Source: an uncultured Bacteroidota bacterium (GTDB lineage: Bacteria; Bacteroidota; Bacteroidia; Flavobacteriales; Flavobacteriaceae). Taken from it: a stretch of 64,000 bases of DNA. The stretch's first letter is position 1. Every line of letters begins with the position of its first letter. The DNA lies in the NCBI GenBank assembly GCA_902593165.1, contig CACJHI010000002.1, positions 1 through 64,000 on the forward strand. The letters run 5' to 3'. The notes under the pieces are model-generated. The model searched no databases. It was not told the origin of the DNA and saw nothing but the letters and a program-made list of their open reading frames with translations. Below, piece by piece: positions 17,695 to 26,338 of this stretch. The translations under genes and the position numbers were made by a program.

Positions 17695-18638
17695 TGGATA
17701 GTATTTTTAAAACAGACTTTAGTTTTCCTGGTCAAACTTCTAAGTATGAAGGCAAAGTAAGAGACGTATATACTATAAAGGATGATATATTAGTCATAAT
17801 TGCCTCTGACAGGATTTCTGCATTTGATATAGTAATGCCAAGATCCATACCAAATAAGGGGCAAGTGCTTAACCAAATATCAGTTGAAATGTTAAATTCC
17901 ACTAAAGACATAATAGATAATTGGTTAATTTCTTCACCTGACCCAAATGTTTCAATTGGTCGTAGGTTAAATCCAATTAAAATTGAAATGGTTATTAGAG
18001 GCTATCTAAGTGGTCATGCTGACAGATTATATAAATCAGGTAGAAGGAGTATATGTGGTATAAATTTGCCAAATGGCCTAGTATCAAATCAAAAATTTGA
18101 CAGACCGATAATTACTCCTAGTACAAAGGCTGAAATAGGTCATGATGAAGACATTTCAAAATCCGAAATTTTGAATCAAAATATTCTTTCAATTGATCAA
18201 TATGAAGAAATAGAGAGAGTAACTTATAAATTATTTGAAAGAGGAACTGAGATTGCAAGAAAACGGGGATTAATTTTAGTAGATACCAAATACGAGTTTG
18301 GATATGACTCTAATAATAAACTATTTCTAATTGACGAAATACACACACCAGATTCTTCTAGATATTTTTATTTAGATGGTTATGAGGAAGCTGTTAATAG
18401 TGGAGTTTCTCCAAAACAACTTTCAAAAGAATTTTTTAGACAATGGTTAATTAAAAATGAATTTCAAGGTAAAGAAAATCAAAAATTACCTGAGATAACC
18501 GATGAAATTATTGATGACGTTTCTAAAAGATATGTTGAGCTATTTAATTTGATTACGGGGAGATCATTTCAACCAAGAAAATCTGATAATATTTTAAAAG
18601 AATTAGAGGATAATGTAAATGAATTTCTGCCTATTTAA
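17694..18638 (+). CDS. purC: phosphoribosylaminoimidazole-succinocarboxamide synthase
   Basis: 314 residues. SAICAR synthetase joins aspartate to CAIR with ATP in purine synthesis. It has the N-terminal GKVRDVYTIKDDILVIIASDRISAFD motif, the VIRGYLSGHADRLYKSG loop near 103, and LVDTKYEFGYD followed by LIDEIHTPDSSRY near 200-225. The start is GTG within TAGTG, overlapping the phoH stop by 1 nt. The 3' end overlaps the convergent peptidase gene by 8 nt. Confidence 0.95.
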   Translation: MDSIFKTDFSFPGQTSKYEGKVRDVYTIKDDILVIIASDRISAFDIVMPRSIPNKGQVLNQISVEMLNSTKDIIDNWLISSPDPNVSIGRRLNPIKIEMVIRGYLSGHADRLYKSGRRSICGINLPNGLVSNQKFDRPIITPSTKAEIGHDEDISKSEILNQNILSIDQYEEIERVTYKLFERGTEIARKRGLILVDTKYEFGYDSNNKLFLIDEIHTPDSSRYFYLDGYEEAVNSGVSPKQLSKEFFRQWLIKNEFQGKENQKLPEITDEIIDDVSKRYVELFNLITGRSFQPRKSDNILKELEDNVNEFLPI

Positions 18639-20154
18639 ATTCTGATGAAAGAATCCCTACAAAACTTTCAATTCCCTTTATATAGTTAATCAACTTAATA
18701 TTTTCATTAGGACTATGTTGATTGTTGTCTTTATTTACCGTAGGCACTCCAACAGCAGGAATATCTAGTACATTTACAAACGGAGAAATTGGTACAGATC
18801 CACCACTTGTTCTTCTAAGCACAGGTTCTACTCCAAATGTTTTGGATAATGTTTTAGACAACCAATTCCCTAAATTACTATCAATGTCTGTCCTAAATGC
18901 AGGGTATGATACTGTTGAGTTAAATTTTACTATTTTATCATATTTCATTCTTTCTTCTTTTGAAGGTTCATGGTCAAGAACTACATAGCCCAGATCTTCA
19001 ATGTGTTTCTTTATCAGGTCATGAAGCCTATATCCATCCGATTCTATAACAAGTCTTACATCAATTTCTGCTAAACACTCTGATGGTACAATAGTTCTGA
19101 CCTCATCTTCTACCCATCCAGCTCTAATTCCTCTAACATTTAATGACGGAAATTGAATTGCCTCTTGATATGAATTTCCAACAGATTCAGGTTTCTTAAA
19201 CTGCATCTTATTAAGCATACTTTCTTCATTATCAGGAACATTATCCAAATATTTTTTTACTTGATCTGATATTGTAATTCCATCATAGTATCCTTTTATT
19301 TTCACTATACCATTTTCATCTTTCATAGATGATAATATGTTTGACATCCTAAAGACAGGATTAGGAGCATAGTTACCGAAATGACCACTATGCTGAGGTA
19401 CAACTGGTCCATATGTTTTTAAAGTAATTGATGAAATCCCTCTATTACCAAAATTTAAAGTCGGAAGGTCGGATTCGTGTTGAGGGCCATCAAATATTAA
19501 TAAGGCATCACTTTTAAGAATAGCACTATGCTTTTTAACAGCATCAGGAAGGCTAGGGGAGCCCTTTTCTTCTTCAAAGTCCATTATTAGTTTTAAATTA
19601 AATTTATTATCAATGTTTTTGGAATTCATAAACTTCAGCGCTTGAATTAACATCATTACAGGTCCCTTAGCATCAGATGATGCCCTTGCAAATATTCGAA
19701 TATCTCTTTCTTCTAATGTTTCATAGTCAATATTTGCTATTTTATTTGAATCATAGTCAACAAATATTCCATCCTCTTTTAATTTATAAACTGGAATAAA
19801 TGGATTCTCCTGATTCCACTTGGATAAATCTACAGGTTGTCCGTCTAGATGCATATAAATTAGAACTGTTTTGTAATCATCACTAATATGCTTGCTTGCT
19901 AACATTAAAGGAATAGTCTCGGTATCAAGTCTATTTATTTTAAAATCTAGGGATTTAAATTTATTTTCTGTCCAATCCATTAGTTTATAGATGTCTGATT
20001 CATAGTTTGCATCATTTGGATAAGATAAAAACTCAATAAACTCATCTAGATTATTTATTGCTTGTTCAAATATCTCAGTCTTAAATTCTCTTTGAGAAAA
20101 AGATTTAATTGTAAAAGTTATTAGTATAATTAATAATATATTTTTCTTTAACAT
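18631..20154 (-). CDS. secreted M20-family zinc dipeptidase
   Basis: 507 residues with a signal peptide (MLKKNILLIILITFTIKSFSQ). The M20 catalytic fold shows zinc-ligand regions YMHLDGQP near 117, ASSDAKGPVM near 160 with the bridging Asp, and DFEEEKGSPS near 188. A lid/dimerisation domain follows, with the NRGISSITLKTYGP strand and a C-terminal RTSGGSVPISPF segment. It likely hydrolyses short peptides in the periplasm. It is the last gene of the leftward operon, 3 nt after miaA. Confidence 0.87.
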   Translation of the reverse strand: MLKKNILLIILITFTIKSFSQREFKTEIFEQAINNLDEFIEFLSYPNDANYESDIYKLMDWTENKFKSLDFKINRLDTETIPLMLASKHISDDYKTVLIYMHLDGQPVDLSKWNQENPFIPVYKLKEDGIFVDYDSNKIANIDYETLEERDIRIFARASSDAKGPVMMLIQALKFMNSKNIDNKFNLKLIMDFEEEKGSPSLPDAVKKHSAILKSDALLIFDGPQHESDLPTLNFGNRGISSITLKTYGPVVPQHSGHFGNYAPNPVFRMSNILSSMKDENGIVKIKGYYDGITISDQVKKYLDNVPDNEESMLNKMQFKKPESVGNSYQEAIQFPSLNVRGIRAGWVEDEVRTIVPSECLAEIDVRLVIESDGYRLHDLIKKHIEDLGYVVLDHEPSKEERMKYDKIVKFNSTVSYPAFRTDIDSNLGNWLSKTLSKTFGVEPVLRRTSGGSVPISPFVNVLDIPAVGVPTVNKDNNQHSPNENIKLINYIKGIESFVGILSSEFK

Positions 20155-20157
20155 ATG

Positions 20158-21060
20158 TTACAAGTTTAAATTTTTGATTTTAATATTTTGATTCGTTTCA
20201 ATATTTATTTTTTGTGAATTACTATATTTTTTAAACCAAGTTATTTGCCTTTTTGCATAATTCCTTGTGTTTTGTTTAATTTTTTCAACTGCTACATCAT
20301 ATGAAATCTTATTTTCAAAATAATCAATAAATTCTTTATAACCAACTGTATTCATGGTATTTAAATCTTTGAAGTGTCTAAGATTGTATACTTCACCTTC
20401 AAGACCTTTTTCTAACATTTCTTCTACTCTATTATTGATTCTTGCATACAAATGTTCTCTTGAGCACTCCAAGTTTATTATTGTTGTGTTAAAATCTCTA
20501 TTCTTATTTTTTCCACTTCTCATTGATGAAAAACTTCTTCCTGTAGATTTCATTAACTCCAATGCTCTCAATAGTCTGACATGATTGTTGAGATCAACCT
20601 TACTGTGATATTCTGGATCTAATCTCTTAATTTCAATTTGTAAAAATTCTATTCCTTGTTCTTCATATGCATTTCGGAGATTACTCCTTACTTTCTCAGA
20701 AACTTTTGGAAACTTATCTATTCCATACATTATAGAATCAGCATATAAACCTGAGCCCCCGACTAGTATTAAATAATCTCTATCAGTGAATAATTCACTT
20801 ATTTTCTTGATAGCGTCATCTTCATACATTCCAACATTATATTTATCATGGATACTCTTATTGTAAATAAAATGGTGCGTAACCTCCTCTAATTGTTTAT
20901 TATCAGGTGGAGAGGTACCAATTTTAAATTCTTTGTAGAATTGTCTTGAGTCACAAGAAATTATTTCGGTGTTTAGCTCCTTAGCAAGATTTATACTAAT
21001 TTCTGTTTTACCAATTGCTGTTGGCCCAGCAATATAAATTAGTTTTTTACTTGTCATCAT
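20158..21060 (-). CDS. miaA: tRNA dimethylallyltransferase
   Basis: 300 residues. The P-loop GPTAIGKT is at about 12-19, the catalytic-site motif SCDSRQFYKEF near 35-45, LVGGSGLYADSIMYG near 100, and the C-terminal NTRNYAKRQITWFKK basic segment that contacts tRNA. It adds the isopentenyl group to A37 of UNN-decoding tRNAs. The first two codons are both ATG, and the start lies inside the 3' end of the channel gene (14-nt overlap). Confidence 0.95.
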   Translation of the reverse strand: MMTSKKLIYIAGPTAIGKTEISINLAKELNTEIISCDSRQFYKEFKIGTSPPDNKQLEEVTHHFIYNKSIHDKYNVGMYEDDAIKKISELFTDRDYLILVGGSGLYADSIMYGIDKFPKVSEKVRSNLRNAYEEQGIEFLQIEIKRLDPEYHSKVDLNNHVRLLRALELMKSTGRSFSSMRSGKNKNRDFNTTIINLECSREHLYARINNRVEEMLEKGLEGEVYNLRHFKDLNTMNTVGYKEFIDYFENKISYDVAVEKIKQNTRNYAKRQITWFKKYSNSQKINIETNQNIKIKNLNL

Positions 21061-21868
21061 CTAGATGAGAGCCACATTGATGACAGAATATAGCATTGTC
21101 TTTGTGAACATCACATAGACACTCAGCACAAACTCTTGTATTAACATCTACTTTTTTTCTGCTTTGAACCATTTCTGCAGAGATAATCCCAGTTGGTACG
21201 GCTATGATTCCATAACCTAATATCATTAAAACAGAGGCTAGAAACTTACCCATACCTGTTAATGGAACAATATCTCCATAGCCAACGGTAGAAATCGTAC
21301 TTATACACCAATAAATACTCTCCGGAATATTATTAAATCCTGCTTGAGGACCTTCAATAATGTACATAAGTGTTCCGAATAATATACACATAATCAAGAC
21401 AAACAAAAGAAATATTATAATTTTTGCCCTGCTAACAAGAAGTGATCTATATAAGAAGTTAGATTCACCAATGTATCTAGATATATGGAGTACTCTAAAT
21501 ATTCTAAGAATTCTTAGGGCCCTAATTGCCATCATAGTTTCAAGCTGTGCACCAATAAAAATTAATGATATGTATTTGGGAATAGTTGCAAGTAAATCTA
21601 TAATTCCATAAAAACTAAATATATACTTCCTCGGATGATGAATTGAGATTACCCTCAATATATATTCAATTGTAAATAAAATAGTTATGCTCCATTCTGC
21701 AATATTTAAAATATTGTAATATTTTTCATTAATCCATCCAACTGTCTCAAGTGCAACAAGTATTACACTAATTATAATCACTATAATTAACGTAATATCA
21801 AAAACCTTCCCGGCTGGAGTATCAGCCTCATAGATGATGTCGTGTATTTTTTGACGAGTCTTATTCAA
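21047..21868 (-). CDS. voltage-gated potassium channel-like ion transporter with C-terminal zinc ribbon
   Basis: 273 residues, six-helix Kv-like channel. S1 is near 21-41, an S4-like helix with regularly spaced arginines (RALRILRIFRVLHISR) at 115-130, and the K+ selectivity filter TVGYGD at 193-198. After S6 comes a cytoplasmic tail with two CxxC pairs (C246/C249 and C261/C264) forming a zinc-ribbon-like module. The start is TTG 21868, overlapping the exonuclease stop by 8 nt. The operon neighbours are unrelated housekeeping genes. K+ transport is well supported; the role of the zinc ribbon is unknown. Confidence 0.88.
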   Translation of the reverse strand: MNKTRQKIHDIIYEADTPAGKVFDITLIIVIIISVILVALETVGWINEKYYNILNIAEWSITILFTIEYILRVISIHHPRKYIFSFYGIIDLLATIPKYISLIFIGAQLETMMAIRALRILRIFRVLHISRYIGESNFLYRSLLVSRAKIIIFLLFVLIMCILFGTLMYIIEGPQAGFNNIPESIYWCISTISTVGYGDIVPLTGMGKFLASVLMILGYGIIAVPTGIISAEMVQSRKKVDVNTRVCAECLCDVHKDNAIFCHQCGSHLDDDK

Positions 21869-22988
21869 TGCCCGAAAATTTATATATTTCCTCCAAAGTT
21901 AGTAGTTTTTTATATCTCTTTTCAGAAATTACCCCATATACATAGTTTTTAACTTTTTTACATTCGTCTACTTTAACCACTCTAGAATTTAATTTTTTTT
22001 CAGTATTAATATTATTAAAAAGATCAAAATAGCCATAACCAATAATTTTCTCTTCTTTAAATAGGATGAATCCCTTCTCGTCTTCATTTTTTCCAGAGAA
22101 AGTAATTATGAAGTTTTTTTTATCATTAATAATCTGTGGAATATCAATTTTGTAGAACAACTTTGGATCTATATTGTTATTTATCTTAGGTTTTAAAGAT
22201 CTTATTTCTTGTATTGCCTTTAAAATAGCAATATCAATACTGCCTGTTTTATGAACCTTTATTGATTTAAAATTATTTTGGACATATTTAGGTATAAACT
22301 TTTTACTTGTAAAAAGCTTTATAACCTTATTCTTTATATCCTTACTATAATCAACATATATCAACTTTCTACTCTTATTATAAATATAAAATACCCCAAT
22401 TGTATTCTCTAGATCTTCGATTGTTTTTTTGAATATAGAGCTAATACTCTCGCCAGGAAATTCAACTATGCTTTTTTTAATAATATTTTGATTAATGTCT
22501 TTTTCAATTAATATTTTTAGAAGTTCAACTGTTGCTAGCGCGTCTCCACTTGCTCTATGCCTATCTTTCAGTGGAATACCAAGACTCCTAGATAACCTTC
22601 CCAGCTTATAAGATTCCTGCTCTGGAAGTAATTCTTGAGATAATATAACAGTACATAAAGATTTCATCGAAAATTCAAACCCTAGTCTTTTAAATTCTAA
22701 CTGGAGAATTCTGTAATCAAATTGGGCATTGTGTGCTACAAGAATTGAATCAGAGGTAATCTCAATAATTCTTTTGGCCACCTCATGAAACTTTGGTGCT
22801 GTTTTTACCATTTTAGAGGTTATTCCAGTTAGTTTTTCAACATATGGATGAATATCTCTTTCAGGGTTAACCAGACTAATAAACTGATCAGTTATAGCCA
22901 CACCATCAAATCTATAGGCTGCAACCTCTATAATAGATTCCTCATTAAACTTACCCCCGGTGGTTTCTAAATCAACAATTGTATACAT
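21861..22988 (-). CDS. DnaQ-like 3'-5' exonuclease fused to a degenerate GIY-YIG domain
   Basis: 375 residues from ATG 22988; the ORF track begins one codon earlier at TTG. The exonuclease domain (1-165) has all DEDDh motifs: VDLETTGG, HNAQFDYRIL and HRASGDALATVELL. Residues of about 195-275 resemble a GIY-YIG nuclease (GVFYIYNKSRKLIYVDYSKDIK), but the usual IGKS/R segment reads VDYSKDIKNKV, so catalysis there is doubtful. A beta-rich C-terminal tail follows. The architecture recalls PolC-epsilon/UvrC-like proteins of Bacteroidota. ATG and the yggS stop share an A (TGATG). Confidence 0.82.
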   Translation of the reverse strand: MYTIVDLETTGGKFNEESIIEVAAYRFDGVAITDQFISLVNPERDIHPYVEKLTGITSKMVKTAPKFHEVAKRIIEITSDSILVAHNAQFDYRILQLEFKRLGFEFSMKSLCTVILSQELLPEQESYKLGRLSRSLGIPLKDRHRASGDALATVELLKILIEKDINQNIIKKSIVEFPGESISSIFKKTIEDLENTIGVFYIYNKSRKLIYVDYSKDIKNKVIKLFTSKKFIPKYVQNNFKSIKVHKTGSIDIAILKAIQEIRSLKPKINNNIDPKLFYKIDIPQIINDKKNFIITFSGKNEDEKGFILFKEEKIIGYGYFDLFNNINTEKKLNSRVVKVDECKKVKNYVYGVISEKRYKKLLTLEEIYKFSGIE

Positions 22989-23638
22989 CAATAATTTCTT
23001 TTACCAAAGATTTTGCTTCCAACTCGAATCATATTTGAGCCATTTTCTATCGCTATATTATAATCATCACTCATTCCAATTGATAAAACCTTAAATCTAG
23101 AATCAATCAAAACCATGTCATCATAGATTGTTTTGATTTTTTTAAATTCTTTATCAATCAATTCATTATCATCAGTGAATGAAGCCATTCCCATTAACCC
23201 AATAACATTAAGGTTTTTATAGTTTTGTAAACTTTCATAAAAATTTTTAAAATCTTCTATTTGAAGTCCAAATTTTGATTCTTCTTTTGAGATCTTTAAT
23301 TGGATTAAACAATCAATTTTTCTATTCTCTTTTTTTGCATGTTTATCAATTTCTTTAGCAAGAGATATTCTATCAACTGAATGAATTAAGTTTATGAACT
23401 TAGCTATATATTTTACTTTATTTTTTTGAAGATGCCCAATCATGTGCCACTCTATATTATTAGGTAATTTGCTTTGCTTATCAACAATTTCCTGGACTCT
23501 ATTTTCCCCAAATTTTAATTGACCAGAGTTATAAGCTTCTTGAATTTCTTGAATACTTCTAGTCTTTGATACAGCTACTAAATCCGCTTTATCTTTTATT
23601 TCATTTTTAATAATTGAAATTTGCTTTTCTATACTCAT
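22988..23638 (-). CDS. YggS/PLPBP family pyridoxal-phosphate homeostasis protein
   Basis: 216 residues of the single-domain alanine-racemase-fold PLP protein. The PLP lysine is in LVAVSKTRS near 25, then FGENRVQEIVDK, the signature EWHMIGHLQKNKVK near 77, and the phosphate-binding LSIGMSDDYNIAIENGS near 190. It buffers intracellular PLP and has no catalytic activity known to me. It overlaps Gfo/Idh upstream by ATGA and the exonuclease gene downstream by one base. Confidence 0.93.
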   Translation of the reverse strand: MSIEKQISIIKNEIKDKADLVAVSKTRSIQEIQEAYNSGQLKFGENRVQEIVDKQSKLPNNIEWHMIGHLQKNKVKYIAKFINLIHSVDRISLAKEIDKHAKKENRKIDCLIQLKISKEESKFGLQIEDFKNFYESLQNYKNLNVIGLMGMASFTDDNELIDKEFKKIKTIYDDMVLIDSRFKVLSIGMSDDYNIAIENGSNMIRVGSKIFGKRNY

Positions 23639-24591
23639 AATTGACGCATTATCTCCTCGGCTACTTCAAGAGCTTGAAGACCATCTGCTAAGCTTACTTT
23701 TGAATCAGATCTAGATTTGATAGAGTTATAGAAGTCATTTAATTCAGCCTCTATAGAATTTATACTTTGTACCTCAGGATTTTCAAAGAAAATAACTTTT
23801 TCTTCACCTAAATTATTTTTAATAATTAGTGAACTATCTGAATCAGCTTTATTTTTGTCTCTAATTTTGACAACCTGAAATTCTTTTTCTAAAAAATTTA
23901 TTGAAATATAGGCATCCTCTTGAAAAATTCTAGTTTTTCTCATTTTCTTAAGAGATATCCTACTTGATGTTAAGTTTGCAATACAGCCATCTTCAAATTC
24001 TATTCTTGCATTTGCAATGTCTGGAGTTGAACTAATAATAGAAACTCCAGATGCATCTATTTTTTTGACTTTTGAATTATTGATATTTAAAATAATATCT
24101 ATATCATGAATCATTAGGTCCATTATAACTGATACATCCGTTCCTCTAGGATTAAAATCAGATAGTCTATGTGATTCAATAAATTTTGGGTTTTTTATAA
24201 ATTCTTTACAAGAGATAAATGCTTGGTTATATCTTTCAACAAAACCCACTTGACCGATAACACCCTTTTTCTTTGCAAGTTTCTCTATAATTCTTGCTTC
24301 TTTTGAGTCAGTAGTTAAAGGTTTTTCAACAAATATATGCTTCCCTTTACTGATACATTTTTCTGCTATTTCAAAATGCGTTGTAGTGGGTGAGACTATT
24401 ACTGCTGCATCTATCTTATTAATAAGGGAGTCAAGATCTTTAAAAAATGTATACCCTTTTTCTTGAGATAATTTTTCTGAATTAGAGACATCTGTATCAT
24501 GAAACCCTACAAGTTCAAAATCTGAGTTGTTTAATATGCTTAAATGGATCTTCCCTAGATGTCCAGCTCCAATTACACCAACCTTAATCAT
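23635..24591 (-). CDS. Gfo/Idh/MocA family oxidoreductase
   Basis: 318 residues. The N-terminal Rossmann fold has GVIGAGHLGKIHL at 5-17, the family hallmark VEKPLT near 92-97 (EKP), and a C-terminal alpha/beta domain with FVERYNQA and DLMIHDIDIIL segments; the latter supplies the catalytic-region His/Asp. NAD(P)-dependent sugar or amino-sugar dehydrogenases share this fold. The substrate is not inferable, and the operon (yggS, exonuclease, channel, miaA, peptidase) gives no clue. A TATTTTTA box ends 4 nt before the ATG. Confidence 0.88.
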   Translation of the reverse strand: MIKVGVIGAGHLGKIHLSILNNSDFELVGFHDTDVSNSEKLSQEKGYTFFKDLDSLINKIDAAVIVSPTTTHFEIAEKCISKGKHIFVEKPLTTDSKEARIIEKLAKKKGVIGQVGFVERYNQAFISCKEFIKNPKFIESHRLSDFNPRGTDVSVIMDLMIHDIDIILNINNSKVKKIDASGVSIISSTPDIANARIEFEDGCIANLTSSRISLKKMRKTRIFQEDAYISINFLEKEFQVVKIRDKNKADSDSSLIIKNNLGEEKVIFFENPEVQSINSIEAELNDFYNSIKSRSDSKVSLADGLQALEVAEEIMRQL

Positions 24592-24595
24592 TTGC

Positions 24596-24603
24596 TAAAA
24601 ATA
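24596..24603 (-). promoter_or_regulatory. -7 box of the Gfo/Idh-yggS-miaA operon (leaderless type)
   Basis: The minus strand reads TATTTTTA, GCAA, ATG: a 4-nt gap, matching the pattern seen at dnaB, smpB and others. It predicts a leaderless mRNA for the six-gene leftward operon. Confidence 0.5.
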
Positions 24604-24643
24604 CAATCTTCTTTTGGAATTTTCGACTATTAATTTAATATTA

Positions 24644-25291
24644 GTGATTGTGGAGGATAACTTTAAATTTAAAGGTAGAAGGAGGATACTCGCTTCAGAG
24701 CTTAAGAAAAAAGGGATTCTTAATAATCAAATAATTAATTCAATTGAAACTATTCCACGACATTTATTTATTGACCCTGGACTTTCTGAACAAGCATATA
24801 TAGACAAGGCTCTACCAATTGATTCAAATCAAACTATATCACAACCATATACTGTGGCTTTTCAAACTCAACTATTGAACCCTCTTCCAGGAGAAAAAAT
24901 TTTAGAAATTGGAACCGGCTCTGGATATCAAACTTCAATTCTAGATTTTTTAAAATCAGACGTATATACGATTGAGAGAAACCATAATTTGTTTAGATCA
25001 ACCTCAAAGCTTTTTAAAAAATTAAATATTAATCCAGTTAAATTTAAATATGGTGACGGTTATAAGGGCTTGATAGATGATTCTCCTTTTGATGGAATTA
25101 TAGTGACAGCTGGTTCACCCTATGTCCCAGAAAATCTATTAAAGCAACTAAAGATAGGAGGTAGAATGGTGGTTCCAATTGGTAAAGAGACTCAGGTTAT
25201 GACTAAAATTACTAGAATTAGTGTAAGCGATTTTAAAAAAGAAACTTTTGGTGATTTTAAGTTTGTGCCAATGCTAGATAAGAAGGATTAG
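24644..25291 (+). CDS. pcm: protein-L-isoaspartate O-methyltransferase
   Basis: SAM-dependent repair enzyme that methylates isoaspartyl residues. It carries the PCMT signature IDKALPIDSNQTISQPYTVAFQ, SAM motif I LEIGTGSGYQT near residue 90, motif II VYTIERN and motif III DGIIVTAGSPYVPE. The ORF track starts at TTG 24614, adding a hydrophobic stretch not typical of the family. GTG 24644 or GTG 24650 is more plausible; a TTAATTTA element ends 6 nt before the first. The stop overlaps the smpB stop (TTAG). Confidence 0.88.
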   Translation: MIVEDNFKFKGRRRILASELKKKGILNNQIINSIETIPRHLFIDPGLSEQAYIDKALPIDSNQTISQPYTVAFQTQLLNPLPGEKILEIGTGSGYQTSILDFLKSDVYTIERNHNLFRSTSKLFKKLNINPVKFKYGDGYKGLIDDSPFDGIIVTAGSPYVPENLLKQLKIGGRMVVPIGKETQVMTKITRISVSDFKKETFGDFKFVPMLDKKD

Positions 25292-25746
25292 TTATTAAAG
25301 TTTTTCTTAATCCTCTTTAAGCTTATCTTACTCTCTCTGTCTTTTATTACATTTCTTTTGTCAAACTCTCTTTTTCCTTTTGCAACTGAAACATTAAGCT
25401 TTGCAATCCCTTTTTTACTTATAAATAATGACGTAGCAACAACTGTAATTCCAGCATCCTTAACTTGTTTTTGAATTTTTTTTAATTCTTGTTTATTTAA
25501 CAATAATTTTCTTCTCCTTTTAGGATTATAATTACTTTCACTGGAGTTCTTGTATTCATCAACATGCATATTGACAACAAAAAGTTCATCACCACTAAAC
25601 TCACAATAGGAATTGTTCAATGATGCCTTAGAGTTTCTAATTGATTTAATTTCATTACCAGTTAAAACTATACCACATGTATACTTATCCAATAATGAAT
25701 AATCGTATTTAGCTTTCTTGTTATTTATGTTGACTGAATTATTCAC
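25288..25746 (-). CDS. smpB: SsrA-binding protein
   Basis: 152 residues, family length. SmpB binds tmRNA and delivers it to stalled ribosomes. It has the conserved N-terminal NKKAKYDYSLLDKYTCGIVLTGNEIKSIR, the NMHVDEYKNSSESNYNPKRRRKLLL segment and a basic C-terminus with KGKREFDKRNVIKDRE. The start is GTG 25746, supported by a TAATTTTA box ending 4 nt upstream. It is convergent with pcm, overlapping by 4 nt. Confidence 0.95.
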   Translation of the reverse strand: MNNSVNINNKKAKYDYSLLDKYTCGIVLTGNEIKSIRNSKASLNNSYCEFSGDELFVVNMHVDEYKNSSESNYNPKRRRKLLLNKQELKKIQKQVKDAGITVVATSLFISKKGIAKLNVSVAKGKREFDKRNVIKDRESKISLKRIKKNFNN

Positions 25747-25750
25747 TATG

Positions 25751-25758
25751 TAAAATTA
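25751..25758 (-). promoter_or_regulatory. -7 box of smpB (leaderless type)
   Basis: The minus strand reads TAATTTTA, CATA, GTG: a 4-nt gap to a GTG start. It supports the GTG codon as the real start. Confidence 0.5.
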
Positions 25759-25779
25759 CAAATTTGAAAATGAATAATA

Positions 25780-25787
25780 TATATTTA
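25780..25787 (+). promoter_or_regulatory. -7 box of the GNAT gene (leaderless type)
   Basis: TATATTTA followed by AAAA and ATG at 25792, a 4-nt gap. Together with the smpB box it forms a compact divergent promoter within a 45-bp intergenic region. Confidence 0.45.
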
Positions 25788-25791
25788 AAAA

Positions 25792-26253
25792 ATGGTATCT
25801 ATAAGAATCGCTATTCCTAAAGATTTAAATTATTTAATTGAAATATTTACTTTAAATATTCCAAAATACTTTCATGAAAAAGAGTTAATTGATTTTAAGA
25901 AATATTTTAATTCTAAGAATATTGAAAACTATTTTGTTATTATAACTAAAGGTAAAATATTAGGAGCAGCGGGTTATGCATATGAAAATAAAGAAACTGC
26001 AAATATATGCTGGGTTTTAGTTGATCCTAGTTATCATAACAACGGTTTAGGGACAAAACTAGTTAATCATTGTGTGGACATTATTAAAACAAATGAAAAG
26101 CTAAATACAATTCAGCTTGAATGTTCAAATATTACATACAAGTTTTACGAAAAATTAGGCTTTAAAATTAAATATATCAAGAAAGAGTATTGGCTAAATA
26201 AAGATGATTTATATTTTATGATAATGGATCTAACGGACAATTATAAACAATAA
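25792..26253 (+). CDS. GNAT family N-acetyltransferase
   Basis: 153 residues with the GNAT fold: an N-terminal strand-helix MVSIRIAIPKDLNYLIEIF, the central CWVLVDPSYHNNGLGTKLVNH segment near 77-97 carrying the acetyl-CoA motif A (Q/RxxGxG/A appears as NNGLGT), and the motif B-like FYEKLGFKIKY near 125. The acceptor substrate is unknown. It is a single gene with a TATATTTA box upstream; its stop lies in an AT-rich hairpin. Confidence 0.85.
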   Translation: MVSIRIAIPKDLNYLIEIFTLNIPKYFHEKELIDFKKYFNSKNIENYFVIITKGKILGAAGYAYENKETANICWVLVDPSYHNNGLGTKLVNHCVDIIKTNEKLNTIQLECSNITYKFYEKLGFKIKYIKKEYWLNKDDLYFMIMDLTDNYKQ

Positions 26254-26266
26254 AAATTGTTTATAA
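26241..26266 (+). repeat. 11-bp perfect AT-rich inverted repeat over the GNAT stop codon
   Basis: TTATAAACAAT-AAAA-ATTGTTTATAA: an 11-bp perfect stem with a 4-nt loop that contains the TAA stop. It has few GC pairs and no U-tract, so it is at best a weak terminator or an mRNA 3' end stabiliser. Confidence 0.4.
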
Positions 26267-26338
26267 CTAGTTGATTTATATAATAGGAAACAAATAAACT
26301 CGAGTGCCTAATTTATTAATTTAGCACTTTATAAAATT

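Noticed and set aside
26303-26328. Hairpin AGTGCcTAA...TTAGCACT just upstream of glyA as a riboswitch or attenuator
   Set aside because: The stem has a bulge and only about 8 pairs, and there is no aptamer-like conserved core. I could not support a riboswitch from so little sequence.
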